In this document: positions 1 through 5,260 of the stretch, piece by piece
How the letters are laid out: every line of letters begins with the position of its first letter
Position numbering within the stretch: the stretch's first letter is position 1
Assembly (NCBI GenBank): GCA_036406675.1
Contig: DASXAO010000079.1
Coordinates: 1-6,647 of the forward strand
Reading direction: 5' to 3'
DNA length: 6,647 nucleotides
Source: SCGC-AG-212-J23 sp036406675
GTDB taxonomy: Bacteria; Pseudomonadota; Gammaproteobacteria; Burkholderiales; SG8-39
The notes under the pieces: model-generated
The model's database searches: none
What the model saw: the letters and a program-made list of their open reading frames with translations, nothing else
Told to the model about the DNA's origin: nothing
Made by a program: the position numbers and the translations under genes

Positions 1-336
1 CGACTGAAGGGCGTGGCCGTGGTGCCGCACCACAAGGACTTCAGCTACCTGTTCAACTGGCTCGGCCTGCGCGAGGTGGGCGACCTGGAGCCGAAGCCCG
101 GCATCCCGCCGACCACGTCGCACCTGGCCGAGCTGGTGCAGGAGATGAGACAGTCGCCGGCGAAGATGATCGTCTACTCCTCGTACAACGATCCGAAGGC
201 GGCGCAGTTCATGTCGCAGCGCACCGGCATCCCGAGCGTGATGCTGCCGTTCACCGTCGGCGGCTCCGACCGCGCCAAGGACCTGTTCGGCTACTTCGAC
301 GACGTGCTCGCGCGGCTGCTCGGGCCGCTGCAATGA
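1..336 (+). CDS. Metal (zinc/manganese-type) ABC transporter substrate-binding protein, C-terminal part
   Basis: This is the 3' end of a periplasmic metal-binding lipoprotein/solute receptor gene of the ZnuA/TroA class. The frame is open from base 1, so the true start, the signal peptide and most metal ligands lie upstream; the GTG at 13 is internal. The visible 111 residues show the C-lobe signature: VPHHKDFSYLFNWLGL with paired histidines, then EPKPGIPPTTSHLAEL, a VYSSYNDPKAAQF strand-helix segment, and an ending DLFGYFDDVLARLL that supplies acidic residues near the usual last ligand. Such proteins capture Zn2+ or Mn2+ in the periplasm and hand it to the permease. The gene overlaps the permease gene by ATGA (333-336), which implies translational coupling and supports a transporter operon. 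The metal cannot be told from this fragment, so I give no symbol. The family is secure. Confidence 0.88.
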   Translation, partial: RLKGVAVVPHHKDFSYLFNWLGLREVGDLEPKPGIPPTTSHLAELVQEMRQSPAKMIVYSSYNDPKAAQFMSQRTGIPSVMLPFTVGGSDRAKDLFGYFDDVLARLLGPLQ

Positions 337-1097
337 CGCTGGATTCCGCGGCGCTCGGCATCGTCGGACCGGCGCTCGCCGCCGGCCTGCTCGTCACCGC
401 GACGCACGTGCCGTTCGGCATCCAGGTGCTGAAGCGCGGCATCGTGTTCATCGATCTCGCGGTGGCGCAGATCGCGGGCCTGGGCGTGATCGTCGCCGAC
501 CGCCTCGGCTTCGAGCCGCAGGGCGCCGCGGTGCAGGTGGCGGCGCTTGCCGCGGCCCTCGGCGGCGCGTTGCTCCTCAACTGGACCGACAAGCGCTGGC
601 CGGAGGTGCAGGAGGCGGTCATCGGCGTCACCTTCATCGTGGCGGCGAACGCGGCGATCCTGCTCCTCGCCTCCAATCCTCACGGCGCCGAGAACCTGAA
701 GGACCTGCTGGTCGGCCAGATCCTGTGGGCGGACCCGGCGCGGCTCGCAGTGGTCGCGGTGATCTACGCCGCGATCCTGGCGGCCTGGTTCGGAATCGGC
801 GCGAGCTACGGCCATGCGCGTTTCTATCTCCTCTTTGCCGTCGCGGTCACCGCGTCCGTGCAGCTGGTCGGCGTCTATCTGGTGTTTACCACGCTGATCG
901 TGCCGGCGCTCGCGACGCGCGGCCTCGCGCGGCGGCGGGTCGCTGCGGGGTATGCGCTCGGCGCGGTCAGCTACGCGCTGGGCCTCGGCGTGTCGCTTTT
1001 CTCCGACCTGCCGCCGGGACCGCTCATCGTCTGCATCATGACTTTGCTCGGGATCGGGGTATTCTTGATTTTCCGGCCGCGAACCCCAGCTAGCTAG
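333..1097 (+). CDS. Metal ABC transporter permease, ABC-3 (ZnuB/TroC-like) family
   Basis: This 254-residue inner-membrane protein moves the metal ion across the membrane, powered by an ATPase that is not in the window. Hydrophobic stretches fit about seven to eight helices (about residues 8-24, 38-57, 63-83, 95-114, 136-156, 164-193, 203-224 and 229-247). The stretch FGIQVLKRGIVFIDLAVAQIAGLG (about residues 28-51) occupies the place of the ABC-3 signature around the GDxxxH site. ENLKDLLVGQILW (120-132) is a typical cytoplasmic/coupling segment of this subgroup. The length matches the family (about 250-290). The ATG overlaps the preceding stop (ATGA), so translation is probably coupled and no separate Shine-Dalgarno is needed. 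The usual signature histidine is glutamine here (Q46). A heat-shock-like promoter for hslV lies within the last 35 bases of the gene. Substrate is inferred as Zn, Mn or Fe. Confidence 0.9.
   Translation: MTLDSAALGIVGPALAAGLLVTATHVPFGIQVLKRGIVFIDLAVAQIAGLGVIVADRLGFEPQGAAVQVAALAAALGGALLLNWTDKRWPEVQEAVIGVTFIVAANAAILLLASNPHGAENLKDLLVGQILWADPARLAVVAVIYAAILAAWFGIGASYGHARFYLLFAVAVTASVQLVGVYLVFTTLIVPALATRGLARRRVAAGYALGAVSYALGLGVSLFSDLPPGPLIVCIMTLLGIGVFLIFRPRTPAS
1064..1091 (+). promoter_or_regulatory. Candidate sigma-32 (heat-shock) promoter for hslVU
   Basis: A -35-like CTTGAT (1064-1069) and a -10-like CCCCAGCT (1084-1091) are separated by 14 nt. The E. coli RpoH consensus is CTTGAA, a 13-17 nt spacer, then CCCCATNT, so the match is 5/6 and 6 of the 7 defined -10 positions. 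The predicted start is near 1097-1098, about 10 nt before the hslV ATG. The site lies inside the 3' end of the permease gene. hslVU is a classic RpoH target in E. coli. This was matched by eye only. Confidence 0.5.
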
Positions 1098-1107
1098 GCA
1101 AACCTCC

Positions 1108-1644
1108 ATGGAACAGTTCCACGGCACCACCATTCTGTCCGTGCGCCGCGACGGCAAGGTCGCGCTCGGCGGCGACGGGCAGGTGACGCTCGGCAACGTC
1201 GTCGTCAAGGGCGGCGCGAAGAAGGTGCGCCGCCTCTACCAGGAGCGCATCCTCGCCGGCTTCGCGGGCGGCACCGCGGACGCGTTCACGCTGTTCGAGC
1301 GCTTCGAGGCGAAGCTCGACAAGCACCAGGGCAACCTGATGCGCTCCGCGGTGGAGCTTGCCAAGGACTGGCGCACCGACCGCATCCTGCGCCGCCTCGA
1401 GGCGATGCTCGCCGTCGCCGACCTCGAGCACTCGCTCATCATCACGGGGATGGGCGACGTGCTCGAGCCCGAGCTGGGCCTGCTTGCGATCGGCTCGGGC
1501 GGTCCGTACGCCCAGAGCGCGGCGAAGGCGCTGCTCGAAAATACCAAGCTCGGCCCGCGCGACATCGTCGAGAAGTCGCTCGCCATCGCTGCGGATCTCT
1601 GCATTTACACGAACCACCAGCGGACGATAGAAGTCCTCGAGTGA
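1108..1644 (+). CDS. hslV: HslV, peptidase subunit of the ATP-dependent HslUV protease
   Basis: HslV is a cytoplasmic N-terminal threonine peptidase that forms a double hexamer and degrades substrates unfolded by HslU. The 178 residues align along their whole length with E. coli HslV. The catalytic threonine is Thr7 in TTILSVRR, after the hexapeptide MEQFHG, which must be removed for activity. Further landmarks are GGDGQVTLG (21-29), KKVRRLY with Lys39 matching the active-site Lys33 of E. coli, GFAGGTADAFTLFERFE, VELAKDWRTDR, and IGSGGPYAQSAAKALLENT. The protein ends at about ICIYTNHQRTIEVLE, without the short tail seen in E. coli. The ATG at 1108 has only a weak AGG upstream but gives the leader known from betaproteobacterial homologues. 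hslU follows after 22 nt, forming the usual hslVU operon. A sigma-32-like promoter ends 16 nt upstream. Confidence 0.97.
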   Translation: MEQFHGTTILSVRRDGKVALGGDGQVTLGNVVVKGGAKKVRRLYQERILAGFAGGTADAFTLFERFEAKLDKHQGNLMRSAVELAKDWRTDRILRRLEAMLAVADLEHSLIITGMGDVLEPELGLLAIGSGGPYAQSAAKALLENTKLGPRDIVEKSLAIAADLCIYTNHQRTIEVLE

Positions 1645-1666
1645 TTTTTTTCTGGAAAGGCCTGTG

Positions 1667-2974
1667 ATGAGCGGCATGACTCCCCAGGAGATCGTGCATG
1701 AGCTCGACAAGTACATCGTCGGCCAGGGCAAGGCCAAGCGGGCGGTGGCGATCGCGCTGCGCAACCGCTGGCGGCGCCAGCAGGTCGCCGAGCCGCTGCG
1801 CCAGGAGATCACGCCGAAGAACATCCTGATGATCGGCCCCACCGGCGTGGGCAAGACCGAGATCGCGCGGCGGCTCGCGCGCCTGGCCGACGCGCCGTTC
1901 ATCAAGGTCGAGGCGACCAAGTTCACCGAGGTCGGCTACGTCGGCCGCGACGTCGACACCATCGTGCGCGACCTGGTCGAGATCAGCGTCAAGCAGACCC
2001 GCGAGCAGGCCGTGAAGCGGGTGCGCGCGCGCGCCGCGGACGCCGCCGAGGACCGCGTCCTCGACGTGCTGGTCGGGTTCAAGGGCACCGAGGAAGAGAG
2101 CGTGACGCGGCAGAAGTTCAGGAAGAGGCTGCGCGAGGGCGAGCTCGACGACAAGGAGATCGACATCGAGGTGTCCGCGGCGCAGCCGCAGATGGAGATC
2201 CTGGCGCCGCCCGGCATGGAGGAGCTCACCTCGCAGATCCAGGGGATGCTCTCCAACCTCGGCGGCGGCCGCAAGCGCCTGCGCCGCATGCGGATCCGCG
2301 AGGCGATGCAGATCATCGTCGAGGAGGAGGCGGGGCGCCTGGTGAACGACGACGAGCTCAAGACCCGCGCGGTCGCCAACGCGGAGCAGAACGGCATCGT
2401 GTTCCTCGACGAGATCGACAAGATCACGAGCCGCTCCGAAGTCCATGGCGCCGACGTGTCGCGCCAGGGCGTGCAGCGCGATCTGCTGCCGCTGGTGGAA
2501 GGCACCACCGTGTCGACGCGCTACGGCATGGTCAAGACCGACCACATCCTGTTCATCGCGTCGGGCGCGTTCCACCTCGCCAAGCCCTCCGACCTGATTC
2601 CCGAGCTGCAGGGGCGCTTCCCGATCCGGGTGGAGCTCGACTCGCTGTCGATCGACGACTTCGAGCGCATTCTCGTTTCCACCGACGCGAGCCAGGTCAA
2701 GCAGTACCAGGCGCTCCTCGGCACGGAAGGGGTCACGCTCGAATTCCGCGCGGAAGCCATCCGGCGCATCGCGGAGATCGCGTTCCGGGTGAACGAGTCC
2801 ACCGAGAACATCGGCGCCCGGCGCCTTTATACCGTGCTCGAGAAGCTGCTCGAGGAGATCTCCTTCGACGCGGGCAAGCGCGGGCCGGGCACGATCGCGA
2901 TCGACGCCGCGTACGTCGACGCGCGGCTGGCCGAGCTGTCTAGGAACGAGGATCTGGCGCGCTTTGTTCTTTGA
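1667..2974 (+). CDS. hslU: HslU (ClpY), AAA+ ATPase subunit of the HslUV protease
   Basis: HslU is a hexameric unfoldase that binds, unfolds and threads substrates into HslV. From the ATG at 1667 it has 435 residues (E. coli 443). Visible parts are the N-terminal MTPQEIVHELDKYIVGQ helix, Walker A GPTGVGKT (57-64), the substrate-gripping pore loop GYVG (90-93, Tyr91), an I-domain at about 108-242, Walker B VFLDEID (245-251), the arginine-finger region QGRFPIRVEL (315-324), sensor-2 GARR (383-386), and the C-terminal EDLARFVL tail that inserts between HslV subunits. I chose ATG 1667 because GGAAAGG (1654-1660) lies 6 nt before it and homologues begin MSxMTP; GTG 1664 and ATG 1676 are in frame but less well placed. 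The last 35 bases overlap the convergent CWC gene. All key residues are intact. Confidence 0.97.
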   Translation: MSGMTPQEIVHELDKYIVGQGKAKRAVAIALRNRWRRQQVAEPLRQEITPKNILMIGPTGVGKTEIARRLARLADAPFIKVEATKFTEVGYVGRDVDTIVRDLVEISVKQTREQAVKRVRARAADAAEDRVLDVLVGFKGTEEESVTRQKFRKRLREGELDDKEIDIEVSAAQPQMEILAPPGMEELTSQIQGMLSNLGGGRKRLRRMRIREAMQIIVEEEAGRLVNDDELKTRAVANAEQNGIVFLDEIDKITSRSEVHGADVSRQGVQRDLLPLVEGTTVSTRYGMVKTDHILFIASGAFHLAKPSDLIPELQGRFPIRVELDSLSIDDFERILVSTDASQVKQYQALLGTEGVTLEFRAEAIRRIAEIAFRVNESTENIGARRLYTVLEKLLEEISFDAGKRGPGTIAIDAAYVDARLAELSRNEDLARFVL

Positions 2975-3119
2975 GGGCTTCCTCCAGGCAGCGCCTGCAG
3001 AGGCAGCCCAGTCCCGGCACGGGGGTCAGCGCGGGAAAGGCTTCGCACCAGCAGCCGGGCGAATCGGCGCCACAGCCGAAGGCGGCGCCGCACCGCGCGC
3101 AGTTCTTGTCGGTCGGCAA
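2940..3119 (-). CDS. Small cysteine-rich CWC-family protein
   Basis: This 59-residue protein starts at TTG 3119. GAGGAG (3128-3133, read on the minus strand) sits 8 nt upstream of that codon, and no ATG or GTG is available nearby in frame. It has eight cysteines in the pattern C-x2-C-x5-C-x6-C-x-C-x13-C-x-C-x2-C (C7, C10, C16, C23, C25, C39, C41, C44). The core is NCARCGAAFGCG, then GCWCEAFPAL, TPVPGLGCLCRRCLEEAL, which I recognise as the cysteine-rich CWC family of short proteobacterial proteins. The cysteine pairs suggest a zinc or other metal site; the family's cellular role is unknown to me. The 3' end runs 35 bp into the end of hslU, convergently, and the 5' end faces hsp20 across 95 bp. 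The coding frame is the only one in this stretch with regular CxxC spacing. Confidence 0.85.
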   Translation of the reverse strand: MPTDKNCARCGAAFGCGADSPGCWCEAFPALTPVPGLGCLCRRCLEEALKEQSAPDPRS

Positions 3120-3154
3120 GGTCGAGTCTCCTCGAGGAAGTCTACGCCGGAGGC

Positions 3155-3182
3155 CTTGAATCCGCGCCCGGCGTCCCTACCT
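3155..3182 (+). promoter_or_regulatory. Candidate sigma-32 (heat-shock) promoter for hsp20
   Basis: A perfect RpoH -35 CTTGAA (3155-3160) is followed after 14 nt by CCCTACCT (3175-3182). That compares with CCCCATNT and matches 5 of the 7 defined positions. The predicted start is near 3188-3190, which leaves AAGGAG (3203-3208) inside a leader of about 25 nt. The spacer equals that of the hslV candidate. It serves a small heat-shock gene, so the context agrees with the motif. Not tested beyond reading by eye. Confidence 0.55.
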
Positions 3183-3214
3183 TCTTGGCACAGACTCAGG
3201 ACAAGGAGACGCAA

Positions 3215-3655
3215 ATGGCAAGCATTACCCGATTCGATCCATTCAACGATCTGGTCGACGATCTGTTCAAGGGCTTTCTGGTCCGTCCGTTCAGCGTCGA
3301 AGGCCGCAACGACGCGGCCGTGGGGCAGCTACCGCGGGCGAAGGTCGACGTCGCCGAGAAGAACGGCGCATACCTCGTGACCGCAGAGCTGCCCGGCGTC
3401 AGGAAGGAAGACATCCACGTCGCCATCGACGGCCCGCAAGTGACCCTGGAAGCCGAAGTCAAACGCGAGAAGGAAGCTTCGAAGGACGAACGCACCCTTC
3501 ACAGCGAGCGCGTCTATGGCAAGGTCGTGCGCAGCTTCACCCTGCCGCAGGAAGTCGACGAAGCGAAGGCCGAAGCGAAGTTCAAGGACGGCGTCCTCGA
3601 GCTCACGCTGCCCAAGAAGGCCGCGGCGCAGCGCAAGCAGATCACGATCCAGTAG
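3215..3655 (+). CDS. Hsp20 / alpha-crystallin family small heat-shock protein
   Basis: This is a cytoplasmic ATP-independent holdase that binds unfolding proteins and keeps them refoldable by DnaK/ClpB-type machines. From ATG 3215 it has 146 residues. An N-terminal arm MASITRFDPFNDLVDDLF resembles the start of many bacterial class A-like Hsp20s. An alpha-crystallin domain spans about residues 42-134 with VTAELPGVRKEDIHVAIDG, the loop around ERVYGKVVRSFTLP, and the hallmark DGVLELTLPK (125-134). The C-terminal anchoring motif IxI is present as ITI (143-145). I prefer ATG 3215 over the in-frame TTG 3185, because AAGGAG (3203-3208) lies 6 nt before it and the family normally begins here. A sigma-32-like promoter lies just upstream, and the hslVU protease genes are close by. 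No specific symbol is given because ibp/hspA naming varies. Confidence 0.95.
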   Translation: MASITRFDPFNDLVDDLFKGFLVRPFSVEGRNDAAVGQLPRAKVDVAEKNGAYLVTAELPGVRKEDIHVAIDGPQVTLEAEVKREKEASKDERTLHSERVYGKVVRSFTLPQEVDEAKAEAKFKDGVLELTLPKKAAAQRKQITIQ

Positions 3656-3664
3656 TTTTGTTTG

Positions 3665-3670
3665 TAGAAT
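3665..3670 (+). promoter_or_regulatory. Possible -10 element upstream of argB
   Basis: TAGAAT lies 11 nt before the argB ATG and matches TATAAT at 5 of 6 positions. No good -35 is visible at the expected place (about 3642-3647 reads TCACGA). If used, the start would be near 3677, inside the palindrome, and the leader would be only about 5 nt. argB may instead be read through from hsp20. Confidence 0.3.
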
Positions 3671-3692
3671 GGGGCGTTCAGATGAACGCCCC
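3671..3692 (+). repeat. Perfect 10-bp palindrome spanning the argB start codon
   Basis: The left arm GGGGCGTTCA (3671-3680) and the right arm TGAACGCCCC (3683-3692) are exact reverse complements with a 2-nt centre. The argB ATG (3682-3684) sits at the centre, and the likely Shine-Dalgarno GGGG is the outer end of the left arm. As RNA it could fold into a 9-bp GC-rich hairpin with a 4-nt loop hiding the ribosome site. As DNA it is operator-like. There is no U-tract after it, so it is not an ordinary terminator. Confidence 0.75.
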
Positions 3693-4572
3693 GTTCAACC
3701 ACAGCCCGCAGGCCGCCGAGAAGGCGCGCATCCTGCACGAGGCGCTGCCCTACATCCAGCGCTTCCACGGCAGGACCATCGTGGTGAAGTTCGGCGGCAA
3801 CGCCATGACCGACGATGCGCTCAAGGCGGGCTTTGCGCGCGACGTCGTGCTGCTCAGGCTGGTCGGCATGAACCCGGTGGTGGTGCACGGCGGCGGCCCG
3901 CAGATCGAGGACATGCTCACGCGGCTGGGCAAGAAGGGGGAGTTCGTCCAGGGCATGCGCGTCACCGACCGCGAGACCATGGACGTGGTCGAGATGGTGC
4001 TGGGCGGGCAGGTGAACAAGGAAGTGGTCGAGCTCATCAACCAGGCGGGCGGCAAGGCGGTCGGCCTGACCGGGCAGGACGGCGCGCTGATCCGTGCGCG
4101 CAAGATGCTGCTGCCGTCGAAGGAGAACGGCAAGGTCGACATCGGGCAGGTGGGCGAGATCGAATCGATCGACGCCGCGATCATCGGCACGCTGGAGCAG
4201 GGCGGCTTCATCCCGGTGGTGGCGCCGATCGCCACCGGCGCCGACGGCACGACCTACAACATCAACGCCGATCTGGTCGCCGGCAAGCTCGCCGAGGTGC
4301 TGCGCGCCGAGAAGCTCGTCGTGTTGACCAATACGCCGGGGGTCCTCGACAAGGACGGGAAGCTCCTCACCGGTCTCACGCCGCGGCGCATCGACGACCT
4401 GGTGGCGAAGGGCGTCATCTCGGGCGGCATGCTGCCCAAGATCGGGTCGGCGCTGGATGCCGCCCGCAACGGCGTGAAGAGCGTGCACATCATCGATGGC
4501 CGCGTGCCCAACGCGCTGCTCCTCGAGGTGCTCACCGACCAGGGTGTCGGCACTCTGATCAAAAGCAAGTAG
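3682..4572 (+). CDS. argB: Acetylglutamate kinase (N-acetyl-L-glutamate 5-phosphotransferase)
   Basis: ArgB catalyses the second step of arginine synthesis: ATP plus N-acetylglutamate gives N-acetylglutamyl phosphate, in the cytoplasm. The 296 residues carry the amino-acid kinase motifs VVKFGGNAM with catalytic Lys36, HGGGPQI (69-75), GLTGQDG (128-134), TYNINADLVAGKL with Asn195 and Asp197, and GGMLPKIG with Lys253. Compared with the E. coli enzyme there is a 28-residue N-terminal extension before the first kinase strand. The C-terminus HIIDGRVPNALLLEVLTDQGVGT has the E-x2-T-x2-G-x-G-T pattern. Both are features of hexameric NAGKs inhibited by arginine, so feedback control is inferred. ATG 3682 has GGGG 7 nt upstream; TTG 3658 in frame would add eight residues and lacks a ribosome site. 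The start is buried in a perfect palindrome. The stop shares a base with the next gene. Confidence 0.97.
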   Translation: MNAPFNHSPQAAEKARILHEALPYIQRFHGRTIVVKFGGNAMTDDALKAGFARDVVLLRLVGMNPVVVHGGGPQIEDMLTRLGKKGEFVQGMRVTDRETMDVVEMVLGGQVNKEVVELINQAGGKAVGLTGQDGALIRARKMLLPSKENGKVDIGQVGEIESIDAAIIGTLEQGGFIPVVAPIATGADGTTYNINADLVAGKLAEVLRAEKLVVLTNTPGVLDKDGKLLTGLTPRRIDDLVAKGVISGGMLPKIGSALDAARNGVKSVHIIDGRVPNALLLEVLTDQGVGTLIKSK

Positions 4573-5234
4573 TGCGCATTTCACGCCTGGCGCCGTCGCG
4601 GCGGGTCTGGATTTTCGACCTCGACAACACGCTGCACGACGCGACCGCGCGCATCTTTCCGGCGATGCACGACCAGATCAACGCGTTCCTGCGGCGCGAG
4701 TTCGGCGTCGACGACGCCGGGGCGGACCGCATGCGCCACGAGTTCTGGGTGCGCTACGGCACCACGCTCGACGGCCTCATGCGTCATCACGGCATCCACC
4801 CGCGCCGCTTCCTCGCGGAGACGCACGTCTTCCCCGAGCTCGGCGACCTGGTGGTGCACGAGAACGCGCTCAAGCATGCGCTTGCGCGCCTCGGGGGCAT
4901 GAAGCTCGTGTTCTCGAACGCGCCGCGGCACTACGTCGAGGGCGTGCTGCGCGCCATCGGGCTCGGGCGCTACTTCGACGCGGTCTATTCGATCGAGGAC
5001 GCGCGCTACCGCGGCAAGCCCGCGCTGCACGGGTTTCGCATGCTGCTGCGAAAGCACAACCTCGATCCGCATCGCTGCGCGTTCGTGGACGACATGCTCG
5101 AGAACCTGCGCACCGCCCGCCGGCTCGGGATGTCCACCGTCTGGGTGAGCCGCGCGAAGCGGCGAGTCCCCTTCGTCGACCTGCGCGTCGCTTCGGTGCT
5201 CGAGCTGCCGCGCCTAGTCTTCCGCTACGGCTGA
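4572..5234 (+). CDS. HAD-superfamily phosphatase, pyrimidine 5'-nucleotidase-like
   Basis: This 220-residue cytoplasmic phosphatase has all four HAD motifs: I, FDLDNTL with nucleophile Asp16 and Asp18 (15-21); II, VFSNAP with Ser115; III, Lys149 in YRGKP; IV, FVDDMLENL with Asp173-Asp174. A helical cap at about 24-95 (AMHDQINAFLRREFGV, FWVRYGTTLDGLMRHHGI, DLVVHENALKHAL) fits the subgroup annotated as pyrimidine 5'-nucleotidase, HAD subfamily IA. These hydrolyse UMP/CMP-type or other small phosphomonoesters; the true substrate cannot be read from sequence. The GTG start at 4572 uses the last base of the argB stop, so translation is probably coupled to argB. The frame stays open far upstream through argB, but only from here does it encode recognisable protein. 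slmA follows after 26 nt. In similar genomes a HAD gene often sits here; why is not known to me. Confidence 0.88.
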   Translation: MRISRLAPSRRVWIFDLDNTLHDATARIFPAMHDQINAFLRREFGVDDAGADRMRHEFWVRYGTTLDGLMRHHGIHPRRFLAETHVFPELGDLVVHENALKHALARLGGMKLVFSNAPRHYVEGVLRAIGLGRYFDAVYSIEDARYRGKPALHGFRMLLRKHNLDPHRCAFVDDMLENLRTARRLGMSTVWVSRAKRRVPFVDLRVASVLELPRLVFRYG

Positions 5235-5237
5235 GCA

Positions 5238-5243
5238 TAGAAT
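5238..5243 (+). promoter_or_regulatory. Possible -10 element upstream of slmA
   Basis: TAGAAT lies 17 nt before the slmA ATG, and no Shine-Dalgarno is visible in the space between. The -35 position (about 5215-5220, TAGTCT) is poor. The predicted start near 5250 would leave a leader of about 11 nt. The same hexamer precedes argB. Weak evidence; slmA could also rely on read-through from the HAD gene. Confidence 0.3.
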
Positions 5244-5260
5244 CCGCTGCGACCGCCCCC

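Noticed and set aside
291..1208. 305-codon open frame on the minus strand antisense to the permease
   Set aside because: The translation is extremely rich in Arg, Asp, Glu and His without motifs, while the opposite strand encodes a clear membrane permease.
1645..1651. Run of seven T directly after the hslV stop, as a possible terminator or slippage site
   Set aside because: No stable GC hairpin precedes it, it lies after the stop so slippage would not alter HslV, and hslU follows with a good ribosome site in the expected operon.
1442..2575. 377-codon open frame on the minus strand antisense to hslV/hslU
   Set aside because: It is a complementary-frame shadow of high-GC codons. The translation is repetitive in Leu/Ala/Asp/His/Arg, with no start signals or domains, and the plus strand holds well-conserved hslVU.
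3129..3138. Palindrome TCCTCGAGGA over the CWC-gene Shine-Dalgarno
   Set aside because: Ten bases without a loop is weak and common in GC-rich DNA. It is explained by the GAGGAG ribosome site and an adjacent XhoI-like CTCGAG.
2964..3380. Plus-strand open frame between hslU and hsp20
   Set aside because: It has no Shine-Dalgarno or known domain, and it overlaps the better supported CWC gene on the minus strand and hsp20 in another frame.
3658..3681. TTG at 3658 as the argB start
   Set aside because: It would start 2 nt after the hsp20 stop with no ribosome site, and would add eight residues that I do not recognise in homologues. ATG 3682 is better placed after GGGG.
3516..4571. Long open frame that runs through hsp20's end and argB into the HAD gene, as if one 572-residue protein
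   Set aside because: The part before 4572 is a second frame of argB and hsp20, with an Arg/Ala/Gly-rich low-complexity translation and no family features. Only the stretch from GTG 4572 encodes a recognisable HAD protein.
3514..4584. 356-codon open frame on the minus strand antisense to argB
   Set aside because: Same cause as other shadows in GC-rich DNA; argB on the plus strand has every catalytic motif.
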